Of a stretch of DNA of 64,000 nucleotides, positions 1 to 8,850 are shown piece by piece. The stretch comes from Sanderia malayensis (taxonomy: Eukaryota; Cnidaria; Scyphozoa; Semaeostomeae; Pelagiidae). The translations under genes were made by a program, and so were the position numbers. The stretch lies in NCBI GenBank assembly GCA_013076295.1, contig RQOL01000535.1:1-64000 (forward strand), written 5' to 3'. The notes under the pieces are model-generated. The model had not been told where the DNA came from. It saw nothing but the letters and a program-made list of their open reading frames with translations, and made no database searches. Position 1 is the first letter of the stretch. Every line of letters starts with the position of its first letter.

Positions 1-1406
1 AGGGACGGATCCAGGCCAAAATTTGACTGGTGCAATCTATGGGATTTTAGGGCGTGTCCCCAAGGCCACGCCCTAAAAGCCCATAGATTGCCTCTGCCAC
101 ACCCTTTGACAGTTCAAGTAACGTTCTATAGCAGTAAGACAGCGTAAACTCTTAGCAATCGTTTCATTGCCCAGTAATGCAATCGAGCAAGCATTGTATA
201 AACAATTCCCTTGCCCATTTGTTCTAAAAAGAAATTAAACAGGCACTTTGTATATGAAACTTAACACTAAAAGTTCACCACCCGGGATTAGCACTTTCTT
301 AATTGGCTTCTTGTTTTTTTGCCTTGCTTGTCGAGAAGGTTCTCAAATGTAACTAGATACATAGTAACATCATAAGCAATTCGAGACTTCCGTTTTTTAT
401 CTTTTGTTTTCCATTGTTGTTCTTATTTTGTGGTTGTTGGAAAGCTTTTTCGTATAATAAATAAGTGAAATATTTGTATCAGAGAGTTGAGATTATTTAT
501 AATATACTTTATTTTACGACTGATACGACACCTAACGAAAGGTTGGCTTCAAATTCAACACACAGGCTTCCTCGACTAATGAGCCTTTCGTTACATTGCT
601 TGGTTCTATTCCTTGCTTTGTAGTTACTAAGAACTTTAAAATAAGAACTTTTGTACCGATCAAAGACTGTTCTACTAACTTTAGAATAGTATTTAATGTC
701 ACCCCAAGAACATACTTTCGTTACATGGCTACGAATACATCTTAATTTCTGTATCTTTTCTTCTTGGAGGATCGCTTTACTTTGTGTGATTGCTTCGACT
801 TGTAATAAGTACGGACTAACGCTAGCCATCATACGTATGAAGAGTGTGTTGCAGTTCAGGACTTTAGTTAGATCAGAAAATATCAACATTCCGATGAATA
901 CGTAATAATGACGTTTTGCACCAGTCAGCCCTGCATTTTCATTGGTAGATTGGTCTTTGCACCAGTGGAAATGACGTTTTGCACCAGTGAAAACTCATTT
1001 CATTGGCTAATGTTGAAATTTGGATACAATAAAACCTGGGTCACTGGTGCAGTAGAAAGCTGTGACGTGTTTCTCATACAACGGGCAACAAGTTTTCACA
1101 ACCATTCTGCGTGAAACTGGTCTAGCTTTTACAGCATTCCATACTACATGGCATGGCATGAAGCTCTGCTTGACCCAGACAGTCAGCCTATGTGAATGTC
1201 ATAAGTCAATGAATTATATAAGCATAGTCCGCAGAAAGTGTAAATATCAATTGGATTGAGTGTGGACCTCGAATAACTAATTTCATCTGCACTTATTGTC
1301 AACTATATTTTGTGTGAACTTTATTATTTAACCGATTACGTCACTGCCTTTGGGAGAATCTGACTGGTGCAGTTGCACCAGTTGCACCAGTCTAGATCCG
1401 CCTCTG
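1..1406 (+). mobile_element. Non-autonomous hAT-type transposon, copy A
   Basis: The left terminus starts one base outside the window (agggacggatccagg visible), and the right terminus reads ctagatccgcctctg, the complement of CAGAGGCGGATCTAG. Both termini match the hAT-type CAGRGRCGGATCYAG end. The body is almost identical, in inverted orientation, to 8851-10257; I see two substitutions, near 1076 and 1258. It contains short open frames (126, 69 and 65 codons) with no transposase signature, so I treat it as non-autonomous and those frames as spurious. Its right end lies in the last codons of a minus-strand open frame of the virus-like cluster, so it truncated that gene. The left flank is outside the window, so a target duplication cannot be tested here. 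Confidence 0.85.
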
Positions 1407-1691
1407 CATTATCTCTGTTTCACTCATGCGTGCACATCTTACACTATTTGCAAATTTACCATGATATTCAGGTAAAATAAATTCATGTGCTTCTTTTACC
1501 ATGTCAGTGTCGATTGTAAATCGAGTAATGTAATTTCTATCAAGCACAACCTCTCTTATCGTTCTTAGATATACATAAGCATCCTCTAAATTTGTCATGT
1601 TTATACATTCAACTTCACCTTCTGACTTTAAAATAGAATGCAACATCTTTCTTTCTACTTCATCAACATTAATTCTGTATACTCGATTCAT
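1407..1691 (-). pseudogene. Truncated ORF of the virus-like cluster, function unknown
   Basis: A minus-strand frame starts at 1691 (MNRVYRINVDEVERK) and runs 95 codons into the hAT end at 1406, so its C-terminus is lost. I recognise no domain. It lies in the same orientation and just downstream of two very basic proteins and a Bcl-2-like protein, so I infer it belongs to the same virus-derived transcription unit. A start of a capsid or other late protein is possible but not shown. The reading frame is clean up to the transposon junction. Confidence 0.45.
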
Positions 1692-1797
1692 TATGAATTA
1701 TTCTCGAGCTCCTATCTCCACGAACTTCTTATTGGAAATGAGCTTTTTGTCTGAGATTTGTTCATCTATTTCTTTCAATTTTGTTCATTTAAAAATG

Positions 1798-2262
1798 TTA
1801 GGTTCTTACTCTTGCTATTTTTATAGATCTAGTCCCACTTTGTCTACCTTTCATATGCTTCTTTCGAACCAGCTTCCTTCGCATCCTCCGCTTTCGGCCG
1901 CCTTGCATTTTCCTCATAGCTGTGTCTAAACCATATCCAGCTGCAACGATTGCTCCACCTTTTGCAGCTTTCTTAGCACCTCTCAATGCTATCTTCTTAA
2001 CAGCTTGTTTACTAACTCGTTTTGCTATCGCTCTTCCACCCTGTCTTACAGCTTGTTTAATAGCTTGCCTAGCTGCTACCCGTGCTATTGCGGAACCCAT
2101 GTTTGTTGATTTCCTCTCTCTTCTCCTTTCACGTTTTCGTATTCTATCCCTTTTATACTTTCCTTCACCCGTCATTAGTTTAGTCGCTTCAACTCCACCA
2201 TCATCCTTCAACATATCGTCTATCAGCATTGATGCTACAACACTTGCTGCTATACTAGCCAT
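1798..2262 (-). CDS. Small, very basic core-like protein (adintovirus/Polinton type)
   Basis: This 154-codon frame encodes a protein with three zones. Residues 1-20 are hydrophobic (MASIAASVVASMLID). Residues 35-55 form a Lys/Arg-rich block. Residues 55-110 are an Ala/Lys/Arg amphipathic stretch (ARVAARQAIKQAVRQGG), followed by a Gly/Ala hydrophobic patch (GGAIVAAGYGLDTAM) and a second Arg/Lys block to the C-terminus. Basic DNA-condensing minor virion proteins of this size are common in adenoviruses, adintoviruses and Polintons (family knowledge). The assignment rests on composition and on neighbours: another basic protein at 2311-2589 and a Bcl-2-like gene at 2748-3278, all in tandem on this strand. 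No catalytic motif is expected. An alternative is a host nuclear protein, but lack of introns and tight packing favour a viral origin. Confidence 0.55.
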   Translation of the reverse strand: MASIAASVVASMLIDDMLKDDGGVEATKLMTGEGKYKRDRIRKRERRRERKSTNMGSAIARVAARQAIKQAVRQGGRAIAKRVSKQAVKKIALRGAKKAAKGGAIVAAGYGLDTAMRKMQGGRKRRMRRKLVRKKHMKGRQSGTRSIKIARVRT

Positions 2263-2310
2263 GATTATATTATAGCTATTAAATTGTAGCGTTCTTCCTT
2301 CTTTTATAAT

Positions 2311-2589
2311 CTATTTCTTAAATTCTTCATCTGCATATGCCCACTTATCGCGTTGTTTTTTCGGTACTCCAGCAGCTCTCCAAAATTCCCTAGGAATGAA
2401 TTGTAGGGGATTTGGTTTTTTCCAACCCTTTTTCCATATTGTTGGTTTCAGCTCTCGCTGTAATCCTGGTAGTGGTGTTGCTGCAATAGCTGTTTTCACA
2501 ACCCAATTTTGTATGTTTTTAAAAAGACCTTTACCCCTAATTCTCTTAGTGAGCCGTTTCTTTCTACTCTGTCTCTTGCGCTTACCCAT
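2311..2589 (-). CDS. Small basic protein, second core-like ORF
   Basis: This 92-codon frame begins with a dense basic block (MGKRKRQSRKKRLTKRIRGK), then a short hydrophobic helix (NIQNWVVKTAIAATPLPG), then a Trp/Lys/Pro-rich tail (WKKGWKKPNPLQFIPREFW). That layout suits a nucleic-acid-binding virion protein. It sits 48 bp upstream, in transcriptional sense, of the other basic ORF and about 160 bp downstream of the Bcl-2-like ORF, so the three look like one compact cassette. Identification as an adintovirus/adenovirus-type core protein is inference from composition and context; I cannot assign a named family. Confidence 0.5.
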   Translation of the reverse strand: MGKRKRQSRKKRLTKRIRGKGLFKNIQNWVVKTAIAATPLPGLQRELKPTIWKKGWKKPNPLQFIPREFWRAAGVPKKQRDKWAYADEEFKK

Positions 2590-2747
2590 CTTTATTTATG
2601 AGGTAAATGCATTGTTTTTATAAGAAATTTAAGACGAAAAAGCTGTTTAATGAATGCGTGCATTGCCCTCCGACATTGTGCCATTTTCATTATTGTAATG
2701 ATGCAGATTCCTTATATAGACCCATGCATACAAATAAAAACACGCAT

Positions 2748-3278
2748 TTACATGAGGATATCATTTTGTGTAATTTCAACATCTCCCCATTCTCTAAGAA
2801 CACAATCATATTTAATGTTATAAAGTAAACAATCCACCCATAAACTACTAATGTTGTATTGTTTCTTTGTGTGATGATAGATAATTTGCTTCTCTATCCA
2901 AAGGAGTATCACAGCAAACCTTCCCAAGTTTCCATTTCCATCAGAAAAACTTTCATTGAATAGTGTTTTCAAGGTGTCATTGATCCTGTCTTTCCATCCA
3001 TCTTCATTCACCGGAGATTCTTCAATCAGCAACCCATCTTCAGCATCCTTTGCTTGTGGTAGATTTCCAAGATTAACGCTTATTCGAGCAAATCCCATAA
3101 ACTTGTGTAAATTCTTATATACTTTCCCAAGATATATGCGCCGAACTTGAACCTTTGTATTAATGCCCATTACATCTCTAAAATGTTCCTTCAAATAGAC
3201 TAAGAGCAAATCTTTTTTTGTTCTTTGCAGAAATGACCTAAAGTCATTAATTATAATGTGTGCTAATGTTAACAACAT
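2748..3278 (-). CDS. Bcl-2-like protein of the virus-derived cluster
   Basis: This 176-codon frame carries a recognisable BH1 region at about residues 107-126, where FSDGNGNLGRFAVILLW parallels the family's NWGR-type core, and a BH2-like region at about 145-166 (WVDCLLYNIKYDCVLREWGD) that keeps the terminal Trp-Gly. The N-terminal half is helical and poorly conserved. There is no C-terminal membrane anchor, so a soluble protein is predicted. Bcl-2 family proteins hold apoptosis effectors in check or promote killing at mitochondria. Several DNA viruses, including adintoviruses, carry such genes (family knowledge). Direction of action cannot be read from sequence. The frame is intact with no internal stop. 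The main alternative is a divergent helical protein with chance BH-like matches. Confidence 0.55.
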   Translation of the reverse strand: MLLTLAHIIINDFRSFLQRTKKDLLLVYLKEHFRDVMGINTKVQVRRIYLGKVYKNLHKFMGFARISVNLGNLPQAKDAEDGLLIEESPVNEDGWKDRINDTLKTLFNESFSDGNGNLGRFAVILLWIEKQIIYHHTKKQYNISSLWVDCLLYNIKYDCVLREWGDVEITQNDILM

Positions 3279-3522
3279 CTTTGCTACTGAGATAATAAGT
3301 GAAATCGATCGTTTTTATGGATTACTCGAAATCCGGCGCATGCGCAGTTAAGAGGTCGGTTCTAGCCCACCTGATTAAGGTATGCCAATTCGAATGAAGA
3401 TTATGTAATCATTCAAAGAAGGTTCGAGCCATAAAGTGATGCTTGCGCAGTTGAGAGGTAGAAGCATATAAGAATACACACAGTGATATTTTTTCTCAAT
3501 TATCATTTTTAACATTATTAAA

Positions 3523-3792
3523 TTATTCGTCATCATTAACATCATCATCATCATTATCATCATTATCATCACTTATTATGAACCTTTTCTGTATGGTTAC
3601 GTCTGCCAATGCGTGGGCAAAAATCTTCATGATCACTTCATCATCATCATCTTCAAAATCATCATCATAGTCTTCAAAATCGTCATCATCATCAGGGCAT
3701 CTGTGGTTTATGCCCAAGAACGGCAAAAGTGCCCAACACCCCGGACACTCAAATGCAATTAATGCCCCATTTTCAATCGTTAATTGATTCAT
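3523..3792 (-). CDS. Small acidic protein with a CxxC/HxC cluster, unknown function
   Basis: This 89-codon frame has an N-terminal possible zinc-binding group (CPGCWALLPFLGINHRC: C-x2-C then H-x-C), followed by long Asp/Glu tracts (DDDDDFEDYDDDFEDDDD) and a second acidic tail. The acidic tracts come from ATC/ATCATC-type microsatellite DNA, so part of the frame could be a repeat artefact, but the Cys/His group lies outside the repeat. It follows the Bcl-2-like gene on the same strand after about 240 bp of AT-rich spacer. The plus-strand 228-codon gene nearby also has a Cys cluster plus an acidic tail, a loose parallel. Confidence 0.3.
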   Translation of the reverse strand: MNQLTIENGALIAFECPGCWALLPFLGINHRCPDDDDDFEDYDDDFEDDDDEVIMKIFAHALADVTIQKRFIISDDNDDNDDDDVNDDE

Positions 3793-3940
3793 GTTTCTTC
3801 TTTATTTTTTCAAGCTCTAAAATAAACGAATCATAATCACTAATATTATGAATTAATTCCAAATAAAGCTGTAAGGATAAAAAAGATTTGAAGCAAAAAA
3901 AAATGCAACTTACTTTTTGAATGTCCGACGTGTTTGAATA

Positions 3941-4288
3941 TCATTCCAGACTCCAGAAGTTTCTGCTTTCTCATGACAGAGACTTGCCGCGTACATTCGA
4001 ACGTCGCATTCGAAAGTTTCTGATTGGTTCTTTGAATTCAATCTCGAGCCGAGAACGTGAATTTTTCAGTTCCTCAATATTTTTTGTGTTTTCTTGCGAT
4101 TTATTTAACAAATTCTTATCATCTTATAAGTGCATGAAAAACATGAAACAATTCATTCAATATAACCAAGAGATTTTCTTTTTATTGGTGTAAAAATCTT
4201 TTTCATAAACAAAACCGTTTTTTAGTTATTAAGCTTTTTATGGGTTTTTTATCAGCTTTGACGATGTTTTGCAACTTCAAACTAACTT
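3941..4288. repeat. 345-bp direct repeat, copy A
   Basis: This segment starts at attccagactccagaag and ends at aacttcaaactaacttt. It is a near-identical direct copy of 5479-5823, with substitutions and a few length changes in T runs. It contains the CCAAT-type string tctgattggttc and a degenerate heat-shock element (GAA gt TTC at 3956-3963). Copies A and C flank the 228-codon gene in direct orientation, about 1.54 kb apart. A 91-codon open frame at 3921-4193 lies in this repeat and shows no protein-like character, so I do not call it. Confidence 0.85.
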
Positions 4289-4431
4289 TACCAGATTCTA
4301 GAAGTTTCTGCTTTCTCATGACAGAGATTTGCCGCGTACATTCGAACGTCGCATTCGAAAGTTTCTGATTGGTTCTTTGAATTCAATCTCGAGCCGAGAA
4401 CGTGAATTTGCCAGTTCCTCGATATTTTTGT
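4289..4431. repeat. Partial copy (B) of the 345-bp repeat
   Basis: About 140 bp repeats the first part of copies A and C, from accagattctagaagtttc to gatatttttgtg, then diverges at taagtccctg. It carries a perfect three-box heat-shock element, TTC (4296) - GAA (4301) - TTC (4306), with 5-bp phasing. It is directly joined to the end of copy A, so the array is A-B-gene-C. Confidence 0.85.
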
Positions 4432-4446
4432 GTAAGTCCCTGTGAT

Positions 4447-4530
4447 CTGATTGGTTGATAGCTCCTGGAAACTTCTGGAAGCTTCTGCTTCTGGAAACTA
4501 GTGGAACATCTTTAGACTTATATAAAAGGA
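4447..4530 (+). promoter_or_regulatory. Heat-shock-type promoter: CCAAT box, HSE array and TATA box
   Basis: An inverted CCAAT (gattggttgat, 4448-4458) is followed by boxes GAA 4468, TTC 4473, GAA 4478 and TTC 4483 in exact 5-bp alternation, then TTC 4489 and GAA 4494. A TATA box (tataaaag, 4521-4528) lies about 70 bp before the ATG at 4591. Together with the perfect HSE at 4296-4308 this matches the consensus nGAAnnTTCnnGAAn bound by heat-shock factor trimers (family knowledge). The array is the best regulatory signal in the window and predicts stress-inducible transcription of the 228-codon gene. Confidence 0.8.
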
Positions 4531-4590
4531 TAGTCGAGTAGATTTCATTTAACTATAAATCGTTGAAGAAGAAAGAAGTAATTAGTCAAG

Positions 4591-5277
4591 ATGTATCATT
4601 TTGAATCAAAAATCTCATTAGATGATATTGAAGAAACTGATGAGGTGGAAATTCTTTTTACATCATTTTGTACTGAGGGTTTACCGTTTTCCCCAATGTT
4701 TCATACAAATGTGTATTATGAAGCATTAGTTCAATTCATCAGAGGCGATCAACGTACATATACAGCAAAGCCTCTAAAGAATGGTGCGTGGGATATGTTT
4801 CGCAAAGAACAAGAAGGACACTGGGAGAATGCCGATAAGCATGAAATAGATGGAGATGCGTCAAATTTTGAATCTGGGTCAACACTTGTCTACCTGTTTA
4901 AAGACTTGTTGGATATGTTATATGGTTACTATCCTCCATTTTTAACGATTGAAGAAAAATCTTCAATTCTTCTCAGTCTAGATGAGGGAAAAAAAGAAAT
5001 CATTTTCAATCTATATGGGGTGATAGATGATAGGCTGGACAGATGCATCTTATATCGCTATACTCCTGGATTGTACACTGATGAAATTCCTACGATAACG
5101 ATCTGTGGTGATTGTGGTCGAGAATGGGATGGTTTCGCTCAGTGTGATTGCTATGGCATAATTTTCCGAAATGCTGAGACGGATGATTCAGAAGATGAAA
5201 AAATGTCTATAGTAGAAGAAGATCCAGAAGATGAAACAATGCCTATATCGGAAGAAAGAAGAAGATTCCCAAGATGA
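4591..5277 (+). CDS. 228-aa protein with Cys cluster and acidic tail, heat-shock promoter
   Basis: The frame starts at the first ATG after the TATA box and runs 228 codons without interruption. Residues 1-160 have no family I recognise, but a regular mix of hydrophobic segments (LVYLFKDLLDMLYGYYPPFL) suggests a folded domain. Residues 171-185 carry a possible zinc-binding group (CGDCGREWDGFAQCDCYG: C-x2-C-x9-C-x-C). The tail is Asp/Glu-rich with two near repeats (EDEKMSIVEEDPEDE, then EDETMPISEE). Transcription signals are a heat-shock promoter upstream and AATAAA sites at 5344 and about 5404. Lack of introns and closeness to the virus-like cluster suggest an accessory gene of the same virus-derived element. 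Alternatives are a stress-induced host orphan gene or a transposon passenger. Confidence 0.65.
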   Translation: MYHFESKISLDDIEETDEVEILFTSFCTEGLPFSPMFHTNVYYEALVQFIRGDQRTYTAKPLKNGAWDMFRKEQEGHWENADKHEIDGDASNFESGSTLVYLFKDLLDMLYGYYPPFLTIEEKSSILLSLDEGKKEIIFNLYGVIDDRLDRCILYRYTPGLYTDEIPTITICGDCGREWDGFAQCDCYGIIFRNAETDDSEDEKMSIVEEDPEDETMPISEERRRFPR

Positions 5278-5324
5278 AAAACGTCTATATCAGAAGATGA
5301 CACATACTGCATGCTGCACATGTT

Positions 5325-5425
5325 GTGCTTAAAATTGTTATAAAATAAAGTTAGTATGATGAAAAATTTACTGCATATGTTACGTTTAAAATTGTTATAA
5401 AATAAAGTTAGTATGATGGAAATTT
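5325..5425 (+). terminator. Duplicated polyadenylation region
   Basis: The string aaaattgttataaaataaag, followed by ttagtatgatg, occurs twice, starting near 5331 and near 5391. Each copy contains AATAAA (5344, about 5404). They lie 50-150 bp after the stop codon of the 228-codon gene and would serve as its cleavage/polyadenylation signals. The 60-bp unit looks like a short tandem duplication. Confidence 0.6.
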
Positions 5426-5478
5426 ATGGCTCATTTTTCTAAATTCTACTAATATAAATTGTAAAAACTTTCTAGATC

Positions 5479-5823
5479 ATTCCAGATTCTAGAAGTTTCT
5501 GATTTCTCATGACAGAGATTTGACGCGTACATTCGAACGTCGCATTCGAACGTTTCTGATTGGTTCTTTGAATTCAATCTCGAGCCGAGAACGTGAATTT
5601 GCCAGTTCCTCGATATTTTTGTGTTTTCTTGCGATTTATTTAACAAATTCTTATCATCTTATAAGTGCATGAAAAATATGAAACAATTCATTCAATATAA
5701 CCAAGAGATTTTCTTTTTCTTGGTGTAATAATCTTTTTCATAAATAAAACCGTTTTTTAGTTATTAAGCTTTTTATGGGTTTTTTATCAGCTTTGACGAT
5801 GTTTTGCAACTTCAAACTAACTT
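5479..5823. repeat. 345-bp direct repeat, copy C
   Basis: This is a full copy of the repeat described at 3941-4288, from attccagattctagaag to aacttcaaactaacttt. It carries a perfect HSE with TTC at 5487, GAA at 5492 and TTC at 5497. No gene follows within 500 bp on the plus strand, so this promoter-like copy now drives nothing visible. The next 540 bp (5824-6361) hold GCGCATGCG-type strings and no open frame I can support. Confidence 0.8.
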
Positions 5824-6361
5824 TCCACAACCTGTCGTTTTCGATTATTTTTTACTGTTCATGCTCTTTTCAATTCTCGAAGACTCTCGCGCATGCGTGA
5901 TCTTAACACTAAAATAAAATAAAAAAATTCTACTGCGCATGCGTGCGCTCGGACGCCCACCTCATCTCCTACTGACTTCTGTGACTTTAGGAGACTGTAT
6001 TAGTTGAATCGTGTGACATGAGTTCGTTCCAATGCAGATCCATCTACATTGGAGCTTAGAATGTTATAACTGATAAATTTACTCTAAACGATTTCTTTTA
6101 TAGCTCTAAAGAGTGTGTATATTTACTGCGTGACATCATATAAGTTACATCACGTTACGCATTTGGTTGTGTATTGCTAAGTAACAACATGCATGCAGCT
6201 AAATATTGCCACCTACGTACGATACACTCTGACAACGAAATACAACGAAACAGACGTTATTTTTAGCCTAAACGTAATCAGCCTACATAATCGACGAAAT
6301 TAAACAATGACAAAATACAAATGTAAATGCTATTGAGAGGTGTCTAATCTGAATCGATCAA

Positions 6362-6834
6362 TACCGTAAATCCTCGAATAAGCCCCCACGTTCGAATAAG
6401 CCCCCCCCCCTCGATTAATCCCCCACCTAAAAAATCATTTTTGCAAATAAGCCCCCCCCCCTCGAATAAGCCCCCATGGGGTCTTATTCGAGGGAAGCAT
6501 AAGTGCAGAATAATATCTTATTTCGAGAAAGCCCCCACAGGACAATGCTATACAGTATCACTTCCTTTGACTCGAGACAAAAAAGCAAAAAGAAACGCGA
6601 TTTTCGTGATGATAAACAAATTATAATTTTTGTTAGATCTTCACACAGCACTTTGTGAAAAAAGTTTAGCTGATTGAGAAAATTATGTTGTCTTTTTTCT
6701 GTCAACCTTTGAGGAAAAAGCAAAACTTTGAAATAAGCGCCCCCCTCGAATAAGCGCCCCCCTCGAATAAGCCCCCACCCAAAAATTCATTTTAGCAAAT
6801 AAGCCCCCGGGGGCTTATTCGAGGATTTACGGTA
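6362..6834. mobile_element. MITE with tatataagccccc-type palindromic ends (TA target)
   Basis: The ends are taccgtaaatcctcgaataa and its exact complement ending at 6834, so the element is bounded by TA. Inside, the phrase cgaataagccccc recurs in both orientations next to both termini. The central 200 bp is AT-rich and non-coding; overlapping open frames of 61 and 79 codons are by-products. TA boundaries and the short palindromic TIR suggest a Tc1/mariner-mobilised MITE (inference). A related family member is at 8100-8428. From here to 8099 (about 1.26 kb) I see no gene; short frames at 7105-7317 and 7470-7673 lack protein-like features. Confidence 0.8.
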
Positions 6835-8099
6835 GTGGATTTATTCATCACAGAATTCAAGAAAATCAAGAAAACAGGCAAAAAAAGGCCAAATTGAGGT
6901 GTCATGCCAAATGTTTTTTTGTGTCAAACAATCGCGACGTCGTCTTAAGTCGAGGCAGATTATGGTGTGTTGGCCGGGCCACTTTGCTCGAGGATCGATT
7001 GCAGGACATCAGCAAATCCCGTGAAAATATATAGGGCTGAACGAAGGCGGGGCCAAGGGAACAAATAAAACCCTCGCCAAAACATTCTCAAAAATTGTCG
7101 TCCTTCAGGCCTCAACCTTCGACATAGAACTTGCCAAGGTTATTAGGGGTGGTTGAAAATCTTGGCCCTTGACTTCTGGGTTGTTCGCAGTTGCCATAAA
7201 CATATCAACGAAAATAGCGTAAATAGAGAAGGGTAAAATAAGGAACAATCTCACCAAATCAAGACACGGTGTCCGACGAGGGCATCGTAAATCAGCAACT
7301 GTGAGTAGATAACCCAACCCGAACGTTGGAAAAATGCTCTTCTGGTGGCTGGGTACCGCAACAAGTATCGGCCGAGTTTGTTGTTACAACCAAGGTATAT
7401 AAATTCGAGTCAACACCAAAGATAATCCGAGAATTGAATTGAACGTGTCCAAAGCACACTCGTAAAACAATGATTAACCCACCTATGGTCCATGCAATTC
7501 AATACCACAATGGAGAGGAGGTGAAAGACTGTCGATTGACAACGATGTTGGAGATGCCAACCCCATGGGAATGTCACTGCAGGATCAGGGATCCGATTCA
7601 TCAACCCGTCAGCACTTTGCTAAATGCAAATAACAAGGAATGGATGACTTCTCTCGACATTAATTTTGCTTAAATTGAAATCTAACAAGCATTTTGTTAA
7701 GCCCAAACCGCCCGCCATGTTACTCCCCCCTAGACTCATTACATTGCGTCCCTGTGTTTTTGCTCATGCCTTCGCTCCACCAACAGGGGCTTATCTCATT
7801 TGAGCATCAAAAATCGGAGTTCGGGAACAAATTTTTATTCCTCCATTCACAGAGCAGGATTTGAAAATACCTCGTTCTGATTGGTCTATTCAAATATTTT
7901 CATCGATATCGAGGCCAATAACGGCGTTTGTGTCAAAAATGCTTACCCTTTAGTAACTTGCGAATGATAAAGTTAATAAGCCGAATTGATTACTACGAAT
8001 GCCAATTTTATCTTGTCCGACTAGAAGTACGATATATATAAAACAAATAATTCCCCTGACTTCTCTTGATTCGAATATTCTGAGCACGTGAAAATAAAC

Positions 8100-8428
8100 T
8101 ACCGTATTTCCTCGATTAAACGCCCACCCTCGATTAGAAGCCCCCCTCGAATAAACGCCCCCTTATGCTGCTAAATTTTGAAATAAACGCCCCCTTCGAT
8201 TAAACGCCCCCACATAACAAAAGTTGGTGTAGTGTATTGTTGCTCGATAAAAGCAAGGCACAACTAAACCATTTTCTCTTTTTCTGGGCCCAATGACAGA
8301 GGCTGTGATCTTGTACTTTCTAATAAGCCCCCCCCCCCACCTTGAATAATGGCCCCCCTCGATTAAGCGGCCCCCCAAAATGCCGAGGTTAATAAGCGCC
8401 CGGGGCGTTTAATCGAGGAAATACGGTA
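8100..8428. mobile_element. Second MITE, cgattaaacgcccc-type ends
   Basis: The ends are taccgtatttcctcgattaa and the complement, ttaatcgaggaaatacggta, at 8409-8428, again with TA at both edges. Internal copies of cgattaaacgcccc and cgaataaacgcccc lie next to the ends. It shares the TACCGTA...CCTCGA layout with the element at 6362-6834 but differs in most positions, so it is a sister family rather than a copy. No coding capacity. Confidence 0.8.
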
Positions 8429-8474
8429 ACTAATGATCATTCTATTTACAGGGTATTTATATTAATTTCAAAGG

Positions 8475-8850
8475 TCATCGTGACTGAGCAAACAAGCAAA
8501 CAAGATCTTGAGGAAAATGTGCAGGTGTTTGAGGGCGAAGAGAAACGGAACGGAGTTTTTCCATGGCGAACTGTAATCTTTGCGAATATACGGTAGAATC
8601 CAAATCCGTGATGGTAGTGGGCGTGAAGAACTGACCAGGTAAGCGAAGAGTTGTGCCATAAGCAAGTTGAGCTGGAGTAGCATCAAGGTCAGGCTTGAAT
8701 GTAGAGCGAATGCTGAGCAGAATCACTGGCAGTATTTCCGACCACATTGAAGGATCCGGCTGTGCTTTCATCGATGCTTTCAGTTGCCTACGGAAGCGTT
8801 CCACCATGCCATTTGCGGAAGGGTGTTTAGTAAATGTTGATAAATCTGCC
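8475..8850 (-). pseudogene. Ty3/Gypsy integrase C-terminal part
   Basis: On the minus strand the frame reads STFTKHPSANGMVERFRRQL, the region around the catalytic Glu of a retroviral-type integrase, then WSEILPVILLSIRSTFKPD and ATPAQLAYGTTLRLPG, typical of the CsRn1/Kabuki-like Gypsy group. The ATG at 8807 is internal; homology continues upstream to 8850, where the hAT copy B begins. About 180 codons of integrase core are missing between here and the RNase H end at 11629. It is probably the 3' part of the Gypsy relic whose gag, protease and RT lie at 11629-13749, in the same orientation. Confidence 0.75.

Noticed and set aside
3375..3572. Met/Ile-rich frame and poly-Asp frames around 3500-3700
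   Set aside because: The Met-rich frame is the translation of an ATC/ATT microsatellite. Only the Cys/His part of the other strand's frame was kept, at low confidence.
3921..4193. 90-codon plus-strand ORF
   Set aside because: It lies in the non-coding 345-bp repeat; the equivalent position in copy C does not keep it open.
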